Source of the DNA: Clostridium sp.
GTDB taxonomy: Bacteria > Bacillota > Clostridia > Lachnospirales > Lachnospiraceae
Reading direction: 5' to 3'
Length of the DNA stretch: 21,000 nucleotides
NCBI GenBank assembly: GCA_004554205.1
Contig: SFNH01000023.1
Coordinates: 1-21,000, forward strand
The notes beneath the pieces are model-generated. The model had not been told where the DNA came from and searched no databases. It was given only the letters and a program-made list of their open reading frames with translations. Position numbers and translations under genes: made by a program. Positions 15,143 through 21,000 of the stretch are shown one piece after another. Positions within the stretch are counted from its first letter, which is position 1; each line of letters opens with the position of its first letter.

Positions 15143-15157
15143 AGCTTCTGCTCCTTT

Positions 15158-15577
15158 TTATTCCTCTTTATTTTTCTCCGCGGCCAGCCGCTCCACCACG
15201 GCCCTGAAATCAAAGAAGAGATCAACATACTCCTCCACGATCGCGCCGCAGTATTTCCTGACGATCAGCCCGTCATAATCATGCGCAAGCTGGTTCCTCA
15301 CCTTTAACATCTCCAACCACCGGTCATCCGAGATCAACTGCGCCCTGTAGGATTCCTTAAGCACCTCCCGGGGTGACCCCGACACAAATCCGATGATCGC
15401 ATAGTGCTGTACCAGAATATCCTTCATAACCTTCCAGGCAAGATCAAAGGTGATAGAAAATTTCGCGCTTGTCCCGCTTAAGACAAACGAATCCGACAAG
15501 TCTCTTTCCCGCGCCTCTGCAAGCGAATCGAGCGACCGCTTAAATGATTCAAACCTTTTCATAAATTTTTCTTCCAT
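15158..15577 (-). CDS. HEPN-domain protein, HI0074/HepT-like (nucleotidyltransferase partner, putative RNase toxin)
   Basis: Predicted protein of 139 residues from ATG 15577, overlapping the end of the nucleotidyltransferase gene by 29 bases; GGAGG lies 12 bases upstream. ATG 15562 (GGAAG eight bases upstream) is an equally possible start. The helical HEPN fold is indicated by FDLAWKVMKDIL, SPREVLKESY and the motif R94-N-Q-L-A-H99-D-Y101, which fits the Rx4HxY catalytic signature of HepT-type RNases. The overall pattern fits the HI0074 'nucleotidyltransferase substrate-binding' family best. With the adjacent MNT it resembles a type VII toxin-antitoxin pair; characterised relatives cleave RNA, including tRNA 3' ends. 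Whether this copy is toxic is unknown. Confidence 0.85.
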   Translation of the reverse strand: MEEKFMKRFESFKRSLDSLAEARERDLSDSFVLSGTSAKFSITFDLAWKVMKDILVQHYAIIGFVSGSPREVLKESYRAQLISDDRWLEMLKVRNQLAHDYDGLIVRKYCGAIVEEYVDLFFDFRAVVERLAAEKNKEE

Positions 15578-15830
15578 ATTGCCGGATATCCTCCAATAAC
15601 AAATCACTCCCGCATTCCTGCAGATTCACCAGATCGATCGTATACAAGGTCGGCAGACGACCGATTTCCTCTGCCAGTCCGTCAAAATCCACCGCTCCCG
15701 AGACCGCAATATCAATATCGCTCCGCTCCCCGGCGGTTCCCTTTGCCCGTGAGCCAAACAGAATCACCCTGGATGCCGAATGCTTCCTGCAAAGTTCTAT
15801 GATCTGATCCAAAACCTCTTCAATGCGCAT
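15549..15830 (-). CDS. Minimal nucleotidyltransferase (MNT/HI0073 type, putative MntA-like antitoxin)
   Basis: Predicted protein of 93 residues. ATG 15830 follows GGGAG by 7 bases; a longer open frame from 15929 would overlap the TSCPD gene. The polymerase-beta-type motif is complete: G26-S27, ten residues, D38-I-D40, with a third acidic candidate Asp66 in YTIDLVN. MntA proteins of type VII systems use this site to attach AMP units to the HEPN toxin and silence it. The gene order MNT then HEPN with overlapping ends is the usual layout of the pair. It lies 16 bases after the TSCPD gene and is part of the run leading to proS. Confidence 0.88.
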   Translation of the reverse strand: MRIEEVLDQIIELCRKHSASRVILFGSRAKGTAGERSDIDIAVSGAVDFDGLAEEIGRLPTLYTIDLVNLQECGSDLLLEDIRQYGRKIYEKV

Positions 15831-15846
15831 ACAGACACTCCCGTCT

Positions 15847-16113
15847 TTATTCTCCGCCTCTGCTCTCATCATAGCACTCCCGCAGCGCTCTCGCAAGCTG
15901 GTCGGCGCAGGACGTGTCGCGAAAACCACAGGTGTTGCCGCGCAATACAGACTCGATCCGCTCGACCGTCATGCCCTCGACGAGCTTTCCGATCGCTTTT
16001 AAATTGCCGTTGCAGCCATTCACAAACTGAACATTGTGAACCACATTTCCATCCAGCTCAAACGAGAGCGACGCCGCACATACCCCCTGGGGCTTTACCG
16101 TATATTTCTTCAC
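15847..16113 (-). CDS. TSCPD-domain protein (TIGR03905-like)
   Basis: Predicted protein of 88 residues. Start at GTG 16113, with GGAGG seven bases upstream. The TSCPD motif appears as DTSCADQLA at about 66-74. Four cysteines (12, 34, 62, 69) are regularly spaced, and GGN/GCNGNLKAI fits the small stand-alone family common in Clostridia. The domain also occurs at the end of some ribonucleotide reductases, which suggests metal or thiol chemistry, but the role of the stand-alone form is not established. It is the first gene of the run TSCPD-MNT-HEPN-proS, with a promoter directly upstream. Confidence 0.82.
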   Translation of the reverse strand: MKKYTVKPQGVCAASLSFELDGNVVHNVQFVNGCNGNLKAIGKLVEGMTVERIESVLRGNTCGFRDTSCADQLARALRECYDESRGGE

Positions 16114-16152
16114 TTTTATTCCTCCTGATTCTTCTAAACGAATATTACCTAT

Positions 16153-16181
16153 ATTTTGGCAGTACTCCCCGAAAATGTCAA
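16153..16181 (-). promoter_or_regulatory. Candidate promoter of the TSCPD-MNT-HEPN-proS run
   Basis: On the minus strand TTGACA (16181-16176), a 17-base spacer and CAAAAT (16158-16153); an 18-base spacer gives AAAATA. It lies about 40 bases upstream of the GTG start. Confidence 0.5.
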
Positions 16182-16210
16182 GTTCGTATTGATCCGGGAT
16201 TCCGCTTTTG

Positions 16211-16222
16211 GTAACAGTTCAG
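16211..16222. repeat. Copy of the dispersed GTAACAGTTCAG motif
   Basis: An exact GTAACAGTTCAG. It overlaps the stop codon (16219-16221) of the permease-HicB gene, as the copy at 6896 does for the subtilase. Confidence 0.65.
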
Positions 16223-16494
16223 TCGTTATCCGGCAGGAGCTTAATCCTCACCATGATCTGACGGATGAAGCTGCCCTCAGGAAGCTCCATATCCTCCGCG
16301 TGGGTCTGGGCCGGAAATTCTCCGCCCTCCTCAAGCTCCAGACAGAGCCAGTTGTACGCCGCCTCGCGCGCCTCCTCAATGGCATCCTCCAGATCCGGAC
16401 CATCCGCCACGCAGCATTCCAGATCCGGGAACTCCACATGATACCCCTTTCCGTCTCCACGCGGCGTAAATACCGCCGGGTAAGTAAATGTCAT
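16219..16494 (-). CDS. Possible separate HicB-like protein translated from an internal start
   Basis: An internal ATG at 16494 is preceded by GAGGAGGGG, six bases away, an ideal ribosome-binding site. The 91-residue product is a complete HicB_lk_antitox-type domain. It has the length and start of stand-alone family members, so it was probably once, and may still be, an independent gene behind the permease. HicB proteins normally neutralise a small HicA RNase; none is visible here, so this would be an orphan. Confidence 0.55.
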   Translation of the reverse strand: MTFTYPAVFTPRGDGKGYHVEFPDLECCVADGPDLEDAIEEAREAAYNWLCLELEEGGEFPAQTHAEDMELPEGSFIRQIMVRIKLLPDND

Positions 16495-17580
16495 AGCCGT
16501 CCCCTCCTCATCATCTTTTTCAGTATACAACATTTTTACGAGATCTTCAATCAGAATCAGCCCGATCGGCCCCAGAAACAGCCCGGGAATACCAAAAAGC
16601 TTCAATCCCACATAAATTGCCATCAGCGTTTCCAGCGCGGAAAGCCCCACCCGGTCCCCCATCAGCTTCGCCTCGAGAAACTCGCGCAGAAAATAGCAGA
16701 TCAGATAAATGCCAAAAACTGCCGCCGCCCTGCCGATCTTTTTCCGAAAAACGAGGAGCGCCGCCCAGGGGATCAGCACAGTCCCGGTGCCAAACACCGG
16801 GAGCGCGTCCAGAAGCCCGATTCCGATCCCTATCATGATACTGTACGGATTTTTAAGCAGCCAGAAGCCCAGCGTGCAGATGAGGGCGGTCAGGAGCATA
16901 ATGATTCCCTGTGTCTTTAAGTACGCATTCGCCACAATCCTAAGGCGCCGCCCGATCAATCTAAACTCGCGGCTGAAGGTCGATTCCCGGCAGCGTTCCC
17001 GCCAGCTTCCGTCCTCATTAAGCCACAGACCCACGGAAATAAACACAAGTACAAAAAAGACGGAGCACTCCACGCCACACTTAAACACAGACACGGAATT
17101 TGTCATCAGAAACGGCATGGCGGCGCGCTGCATTGCGGCAAACAGCCCGCGAAGCATCTCGCGCATCAGAACCACCAGAACATTTGCCTTCAGGCAAAGA
17201 ACTTTCTCAAGATCGTGGCACACTCCGGTCAGCCACCGGTCGAGCAGGTCGATCCATTCCGGGAGCCGGTTAAAAAGAAGTCTTGTCTCCATGAGGAGCC
17301 TGATGCCGCCGAGATAAATCCCCAAAAGGAGAGCCGCCGCAAAGAGAAGGAGCTCTGCCATGCCTGCCACGCCCGCGGGCACACGGCGCTCCCTGCCGCC
17401 AATCCTCACGCATAGATGACGCGACAGCCAATCCGCCGACGGGCGCAGCGCCCCCGCGAGCCCCCACGCTATCAAAAAGGGAACCACAGGGGGCAGAAGA
17501 AAGCGGAAGCTTCCGTAGACCGCACCTGTAATTCCCAGAATGAGTAATAATTTCTTCAGTTTCTTTTCCGGCTTACCCAT
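16219..17580 (-). CDS. AI-2E/YtvI-like permease fused to a HicB-like domain
   Basis: Predicted protein of 453 residues. ATG 17580 follows AGGTGA. Residues 1-362 are an AI-2E family permease with about eight hydrophobic segments, starting FRFLLPPVVPFLIAWGLAGALRP and carrying the family signature LLDALPVFGTGTVLIPWA at about 273-290. The group includes the sporulation protein YtvI; the substrate is unknown. Residues 363-453 are a HicB-like antitoxin domain (TYPAVFTPRGDGKGYHVEFPDLECC, then DLEDAIEEAREAAYNWL). The junction reads EKDDEEGTA-MTF with no stop codon, and a strong GGAGGGG sits just before that Met. The fusion is therefore odd: either a lost permease stop codon or a sequencing error at the junction. 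No HicA gene is adjacent. Confidence 0.85.
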   Translation of the reverse strand: MGKPEKKLKKLLLILGITGAVYGSFRFLLPPVVPFLIAWGLAGALRPSADWLSRHLCVRIGGRERRVPAGVAGMAELLLFAAALLLGIYLGGIRLLMETRLLFNRLPEWIDLLDRWLTGVCHDLEKVLCLKANVLVVLMREMLRGLFAAMQRAAMPFLMTNSVSVFKCGVECSVFFVLVFISVGLWLNEDGSWRERCRESTFSREFRLIGRRLRIVANAYLKTQGIIMLLTALICTLGFWLLKNPYSIMIGIGIGLLDALPVFGTGTVLIPWAALLVFRKKIGRAAAVFGIYLICYFLREFLEAKLMGDRVGLSALETLMAIYVGLKLFGIPGLFLGPIGLILIEDLVKMLYTEKDDEEGTAMTFTYPAVFTPRGDGKGYHVEFPDLECCVADGPDLEDAIEEAREAAYNWLCLELEEGGEFPAQTHAEDMELPEGSFIRQIMVRIKLLPDND

Positions 17581-17668
17581 GGACTCACCTGTTTCTGATT
17601 TGTACTTCCTTTGTACGAAATCTAGTGTGTCCCGCGGGCCCGAAAATATACGCTTACAGCAACCGTTT

Positions 17669-17686
17669 GGCAGCTTCGCAGCTGCC
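17669..17686. repeat. Hairpin just past the AbgT stop codon
   Basis: GGCAGCT (17669-17675), four bases, AGCTGCC (17680-17686). It starts two bases after the AbgT stop codon and has no T-run, so it is at best a weak terminator or a 3' end protector. The remaining gap to the permease start holds a direct repeat of TTTGTAC but no clear promoter. Confidence 0.35.
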
Positions 17687-17688
17687 GC

Positions 17689-19251
17689 TTACATCATCAG
17701 CGCCGCGCCCGGTCCGAGCGGCAGCTTAAGAAGCATCCACACCACCAGAAGCGCCGACCAGCCGATCAGGAAGAAGATGCTGTAGGGCAGCATGGTGGAG
17801 ATCAGTGTGCCGATGCCGGAATCCTCGTCGTATTTCTTCGCAAACACCACGACCATCGCAAAATACGTCATGAGCGGCGTGATCAGATTGGTGCACGAAT
17901 CACCGATGCGGTACGCCACCTGGGTCAGCTCCGGCGAGTAGCCGAGGAGCATGAACATCGGCACGAAGACCGGCGCCAGGATCGTCCACTTGGCGGATGC
18001 GGAGCCCATCAGCAGATTGATAAGCGCCGAAAACAGGATAAAGCAGATCATCAGCACCGGCCCGCCCACTCCCGCGTTCCCCAGGAATTCCGCGCCCTTT
18101 AACGCCAGCACGGATCCGAGCTTTGTGTAGTTAAAGTAGCTGATAAATTGCGCCGCCACAAACGCCAGCGCAATGTAGCTTCCCATGGACGCCATATTCT
18201 CGCCAAGCTGCGCGCAGACATCCTTCTCATTCTTATAGGTGCCCGCCACTCTTCCGTATACCACCGACGGCAGGAAGAACAGGAGCGCGATCAGGAGGAT
18301 CAGACCGCTCATGAACGGAGAACCCGACATCAGGCTTCCGGTCTCGGCGTTCCTTAAAAAGGAATCCTTCGGCAGCGCGAGCAGCGCCACAAGCGCGACA
18401 AATCCGAGCAATGTCACGTTTGCAAGCGTAAGCGCCTTCCTCTCGCGGTCATTAAGCGCGGTCACATCGGAGACCTTCTCATCCGTCTTTTTATGCCCCG
18501 ACAGACGCGGCTCTACGATCCTGTCCGTGACAAATGTTCCGATCGCCACGATCACAAAGGTAGACACGATCATAAAGTACCAGTTTGACGTTGCCTCGAC
18601 CATGTAGGAAGGGTCTATCATATGGGCCGCCTCCGTGCTGATCCCCGACAGCATCGGGTCGAGCGTCCCGACCAGAAGGTTTGCGGAGAAGCCGCCGGAC
18701 ACGCCCGCGAATGCCGCCGCGAGACCTGCCAGCGGATGCCTGCCGTATGCCATGAACACGACCGCTCCGATCGGAATCAGAACGACATATCCGATATCTG
18801 CCGCCACATTCGACATGACGCCTAAGAATACGAGCATCGGGGTCACAATCATCGCCGGGGTCACGGACACCGCTTTCTTCATCAGGGCGGAAAGATAGCC
18901 GCTGCCCTCCGCGCAGCCCACGCCCAGCATCGTCACAAGCACCACGCCGAGAGGCGCAAAGCCCGTAAAGTTATCCACCGCGCTGGTGAGCATATAAACC
19001 AGCCCTTCCCGGTTCATCAGGCTGATGACCGAAACGGTCTGCTCCGACAATTCCATCGTCTTTGTATCAATCATCTCTCCTGTAGCGGACACCCCAAGCG
19101 CCGTGCAGATACCGGAAATCAATACGATTGCCGCCGCCAGGACGGCGAACATGGTGATCGGATGGGGGAGTCGGTTGCCGGCAGTCTCCACGACATTTAA
19201 AAAGCGGGAGAATAATGTCGGCTTGTCGTTTTTTAATGTTTTACCCGTCAT
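17689..19251 (-). CDS. AbgT family transporter
   Basis: Predicted protein of 520 residues from ATG 19251, which follows GGAGG by 7 bases; a longer open frame to 19320 would run through the promoter. AbgT proteins are about 500-residue membrane carriers. NRLPHPITMFAVLAA near the N-terminus is the family opening, and MLGVGCAEGSGYLSALMKK, NVAADIGYVVLIPIGA, GFSANLLVGTLDPMLSGIS and FVPMFMLLGYSPELTQVAYRIGDSCTNLITPLM are conserved segments. E. coli AbgT imports p-aminobenzoyl-glutamate; relatives such as MtrF export sulfonamide-like compounds. Which applies here cannot be told. It is monocistronic, with its own promoter, downstream of the RluA-like gene. Confidence 0.92.
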   Translation of the reverse strand: MTGKTLKNDKPTLFSRFLNVVETAGNRLPHPITMFAVLAAAIVLISGICTALGVSATGEMIDTKTMELSEQTVSVISLMNREGLVYMLTSAVDNFTGFAPLGVVLVTMLGVGCAEGSGYLSALMKKAVSVTPAMIVTPMLVFLGVMSNVAADIGYVVLIPIGAVVFMAYGRHPLAGLAAAFAGVSGGFSANLLVGTLDPMLSGISTEAAHMIDPSYMVEATSNWYFMIVSTFVIVAIGTFVTDRIVEPRLSGHKKTDEKVSDVTALNDRERKALTLANVTLLGFVALVALLALPKDSFLRNAETGSLMSGSPFMSGLILLIALLFFLPSVVYGRVAGTYKNEKDVCAQLGENMASMGSYIALAFVAAQFISYFNYTKLGSVLALKGAEFLGNAGVGGPVLMICFILFSALINLLMGSASAKWTILAPVFVPMFMLLGYSPELTQVAYRIGDSCTNLITPLMTYFAMVVVFAKKYDEDSGIGTLISTMLPYSIFFLIGWSALLVVWMLLKLPLGPGAALMM

Positions 19252-19290
19252 TTCCTTACCTCCATCTATATTTTCGCAAAATGCTTCTTC

Positions 19291-19320
19291 ATTATATAAT
19301 GGAAATGACAGCCGCGTCAA
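19291..19320 (-). promoter_or_regulatory. Promoter of the AbgT family gene
   Basis: On the minus strand TTGACG (19320-19315), 18 bases, TATAAT (19296-19291). It ends four bases before the stop codon of the RluA-like gene and 40 bases before the AbgT start. Confidence 0.65.
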
Positions 19321-19323
19321 CCG

Positions 19324-20022
19324 CTAGGGGGAAACTAGCAGGAATTCCCTGAAAATCTCTCCCTCCGGAAGCTGTTCAAAGCACATCCGTTTTCCGGTCG
19401 CCGGGTGGGTAAAGGCGAGACGGTACGCGCAGAGCGCGACATCCGTGCGGGCAGAACCATCGGCAAACCGCGGATTGTAACGCTGATCGCCCCACAGGGG
19501 CAGCCCGTGTCCCGCCATCTGCACGCGGATCTGGTGATGCCGTCCGGTCAGTAGCTCGATCTCCGCGAGAGTCAGGACTCCGTAAGGCTCCACCTCACGG
19601 CTCTCAAGCGTCCGGAAGGTAAGCTCCGCCCGCCTTGCGCCGTTTGTCCCCTTATCCACAATCCGGGAAACATTCTGCTTCTCATCCTTCAACAAATAAT
19701 CCACATAGTTTTCCACAGAATTCACCGGTTTTCCACATAGAACTGCCAGATACTTTTTCTCCATTTCTCCCGCCGCAACCTGCCGGCTCAACGCCGCCGC
19801 GGATGTTTTCTCTCTGGCATACACCATCACGCCGCTCACCGGCTTGTCCAGTCTGTGGATAACTCCCACATACGGCTCGCCGGACTTTGGGGATAACTTG
19901 TGGATATGTCCTTTGATCTCGCTGACCATATCGCGCCCGAAGCCGCGGCAGGACTGAGATTCCAGCCCCACCGGTTTGAAAACCACAATGATATGTTCAT
20001 CCTCATACAGAATCTTCAGCAT
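19324..20022 (-). CDS. RluA family RNA pseudouridine synthase
   Basis: Predicted protein of 232 residues. ATG 20022 is preferred over ATG 20037 because GGGAG lies about 8 bases upstream of it. The catalytic motif HRLDKPVSGVMVYAR places the nucleophilic Asp at residue 59. EIELLTGRHHQIRVQMA is the second conserved motif, and GDQRYNP is also typical. There is no N-terminal S4 domain, so it belongs with the short RluA/TruC-like forms. It converts uridine to pseudouridine in rRNA or tRNA; the target position cannot be inferred. It diverges from the hemolysin III gene across a 147-base gap. Confidence 0.93.
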   Translation of the reverse strand: MLKILYEDEHIIVVFKPVGLESQSCRGFGRDMVSEIKGHIHKLSPKSGEPYVGVIHRLDKPVSGVMVYAREKTSAAALSRQVAAGEMEKKYLAVLCGKPVNSVENYVDYLLKDEKQNVSRIVDKGTNGARRAELTFRTLESREVEPYGVLTLAEIELLTGRHHQIRVQMAGHGLPLWGDQRYNPRFADGSARTDVALCAYRLAFTHPATGKRMCFEQLPEGEIFREFLLVSP

Positions 20023-20100
20023 AAAAATTTCTCCCATTTCTTTTTAAAACCGCTTGCATTTTTTGAGACGCCGTTGTATAGTATATAAAACAGTAATATG

Positions 20101-20115
20101 TAGTTTTTAAAACTA
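20101..20115. promoter_or_regulatory. Palindrome between the divergent RluA-like and hemolysin III genes
   Basis: TAGTTTT-T-AAAACTA, a perfect 7-bp inverted repeat with a single central base, in an AT-rich divergent promoter region. Its placement suits an operator, but no regulator family can be assigned. TACAAT at 20117-20122 could be a -10 box for the hemolysin gene, without a good -35. Confidence 0.35.
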
Positions 20116-20169
20116 TGTACAATAATTATCATATCTTGTCATAGATTACCAGTGTAAGGAGGAATTGCC

Positions 20170-20820
20170 ATGACATTCAAAATCAAAGACCCCGGCAGCG
20201 CCCTGACCCATTTTATCGCGATGCTGCTCGCGCTGTCCGCTTCAGCCCCGCTGTTAATGAAGGCCGCGCGGACGCCGGGATACACCCATGTACTCGCGCT
20301 CACCGTATTCATCACGAGCATGATCCTGCTCTACGCGGCAAGCACCATCTACCACACCCTTGATATTTCCCCGAAGGTGAATCAGATTCTCCGGAAGGTA
20401 GACCATATGATGATCTTTATCCTGATCGCCGGAACATACACCCCGGTCTGCATGCTGGTCCTTGGCGACCGTACCGGCTGGGCGCTCCTGGCCCTCGTCT
20501 GGGGCATCGCCGCGGCCGGTATCCTGATCAACGCGCTCTGGATCACCTGCCCGAAGTGGTTCTCGTCCCTGATCTACATTGCAATGGGCTGGGTCTGCGT
20601 CCTAGCGTTTGGAAAGATCGTCTCCGCGCTGCCAAAAAGCGCGTTCATATGGCTTTTGACCGGCGGCATCATCTACACCGTCGGCGGCGTGATCTACGCC
20701 CTGAAACTGCCGATCTTCAATTCAAGACACAAGAACTTCGGCTCCCACGAGATCTTCCACCTCTTCGTCATGGGCGGAAGCATCTGCCATTATATCATGA
20801 TGTTCGCGTACGTCGCTTAG
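20170..20820 (+). CDS. trhA: Hemolysin III / TrhA (PAQR-type) membrane protein
   Basis: Predicted protein of 216 residues from ATG 20170, with AGGAGG about 7 bases upstream. Seven hydrophobic segments are visible. The conserved metal-site residues of the family are present: His in ASTIYHTLD (about 62) and SHEIFHLF plus a following His in ICHY near the C-terminus. MMIFILIAGTYTPVCM is also characteristic. In E. coli and B. subtilis the family is linked to membrane lipid and energy homeostasis; the haemolysin name reflects early work on Bacillus cereus. It is a single gene followed by a very stable terminator. Confidence 0.93.
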   Translation: MTFKIKDPGSALTHFIAMLLALSASAPLLMKAARTPGYTHVLALTVFITSMILLYAASTIYHTLDISPKVNQILRKVDHMMIFILIAGTYTPVCMLVLGDRTGWALLALVWGIAAAGILINALWITCPKWFSSLIYIAMGWVCVLAFGKIVSALPKSAFIWLLTGGIIYTVGGVIYALKLPIFNSRHKNFGSHEIFHLFVMGGSICHYIMMFAYVA

Positions 20821-20826
20821 CGGTGC

Positions 20827-20896
20827 GAGAAAACACAGAAGCTGCTGGTCGGGGGAAAGTTTACTTTTCTCCGACCGGCGGCTTCTGTGTTTTCTC
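20827..20896 (+). terminator. Large terminator hairpin after the hemolysin III gene
   Basis: GAGAAAACACAGAAGC (20827-20842) pairs perfectly with 20881-20896. GGTCGG/CCGACC (20847-20852/20871-20876) and GGAAAGT/ACTTTTC extend it inward. The 3' arm is T-rich (TGTGTTTTCTC). It begins six bases after the stop codon. Confidence 0.8.
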
Positions 20897-21000
20897 ATAG
20901 GGCGAAGCCCGCGCGACTGACATAGGGCGCAGCCCTATGGAAGTTGCAGCACCGCGTTCTGTACTCTCATACCGCGAAGCCCGCGCGACTGACATAGGGC
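20893..21000. repeat. Direct repeats with a 72-base period, containing palindromes, cut by the window edge
   Basis: A 27-base segment at 20902-20928 recurs without change at 20974-21000; TCTCATA also precedes both copies, and similarity reaches back to TTCTGT. Between them CATAGGGC-GCA-GCCCTATG (20921-20939) is a perfect hairpin, and GGGC-GAA-GCCC (20900-20910) another. The second copy ends exactly at the window edge, so the array probably continues. Confidence 0.8.

Noticed and set aside
15143..15157. T-box leader in front of proS
   Set aside because: Only 15 bases separate proS from the HEPN gene, and no T-box sequence is recognisable upstream of the run.
14636..15307. Plus-strand open frame opposite proS and the HEPN gene
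   Set aside because: It spans two strongly supported genes on the other strand and has no motif of its own.
16156..16920. Plus-strand open frame opposite the permease-HicB gene
   Set aside because: Shadow frame; the translation is unlike any family I recognise and rich in residues typical of reverse-strand reading.
20893..21000. CRISPR array at the right edge
   Set aside because: Only two copies, with internal palindromes and a spacer region that itself contains hairpins and similarity to the unit; this is not a repeat-spacer layout and no cas gene is present.

Overview
The window reads as a chromosomal segment of a spore-forming, anaerobic, low-to-moderate-GC Gram-positive, most likely a Lachnospiraceae (Clostridium cluster XIVa) species. 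Supporting signs are a class III fructose-bisphosphatase start, a TSCPD protein, a PF06541 membrane protein, a CotS-like spore-coat kinase, a YtvI-like AI-2E permease, an archaeal/eukaryal-type ProS, choline-binding-type wall repeats, a Gram-positive LexA box in front of recA, and strong AGGAGG ribosome-binding sites. The species assignment is inference.

Left part (1-7.2 kb): the first codons of fbp (minus) diverge from an M23 peptidase gene (plus), which converges on a secreted wall-binding-repeat protein (minus). Then come rny and recA (both minus). recA has a consensus promoter and a LexA box. After a roughly 500-base gene-free stretch comes a leaderless cytosolic subtilase (plus), followed by a 142-bp hairpin-rich repeat element.

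Middle (7.2-16.2 kb): a PF06541 membrane protein (plus) converges on an AlbA_2/ATPase-like regulator (minus), which has a perfect-consensus promoter and a purine-rich leader. Further right is a minus-strand run of closely spaced genes that I read as one transcription unit: TSCPD protein, minimal nucleotidyltransferase (MNT), HEPN protein, proS, cca, cotS-like gene and phosphoglucomutase, closed by a strong terminator with a duplicated 3' arm. It combines tRNA charging and CCA-end maintenance with a toxin-antitoxin-like HEPN/MNT pair.

Right part (16.2-21 kb): an AI-2E/YtvI-like permease fused in frame to a HicB-like domain that retains its own ribosome-binding site, an AbgT-family transporter and an RluA-type pseudouridine synthase (all minus), then a hemolysin III/TrhA membrane protein (plus) with a large terminator. 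The window closes in a directly repeated, palindrome-containing sequence that runs off the edge.

The most distinctive non-gene signal is a dispersed quasi-palindromic motif, GTAAC(A/T)GTTCA(G). It occurs at six sites between genes or at gene ends, sometimes as inverted pairs, and twice it supplies a gene's stop codon. At 6896-7037 it forms near-perfect terminal inverted repeats of a MITE/REP-like element. No CRISPR array, rRNA, tRNA, transposase or prophage gene was seen.
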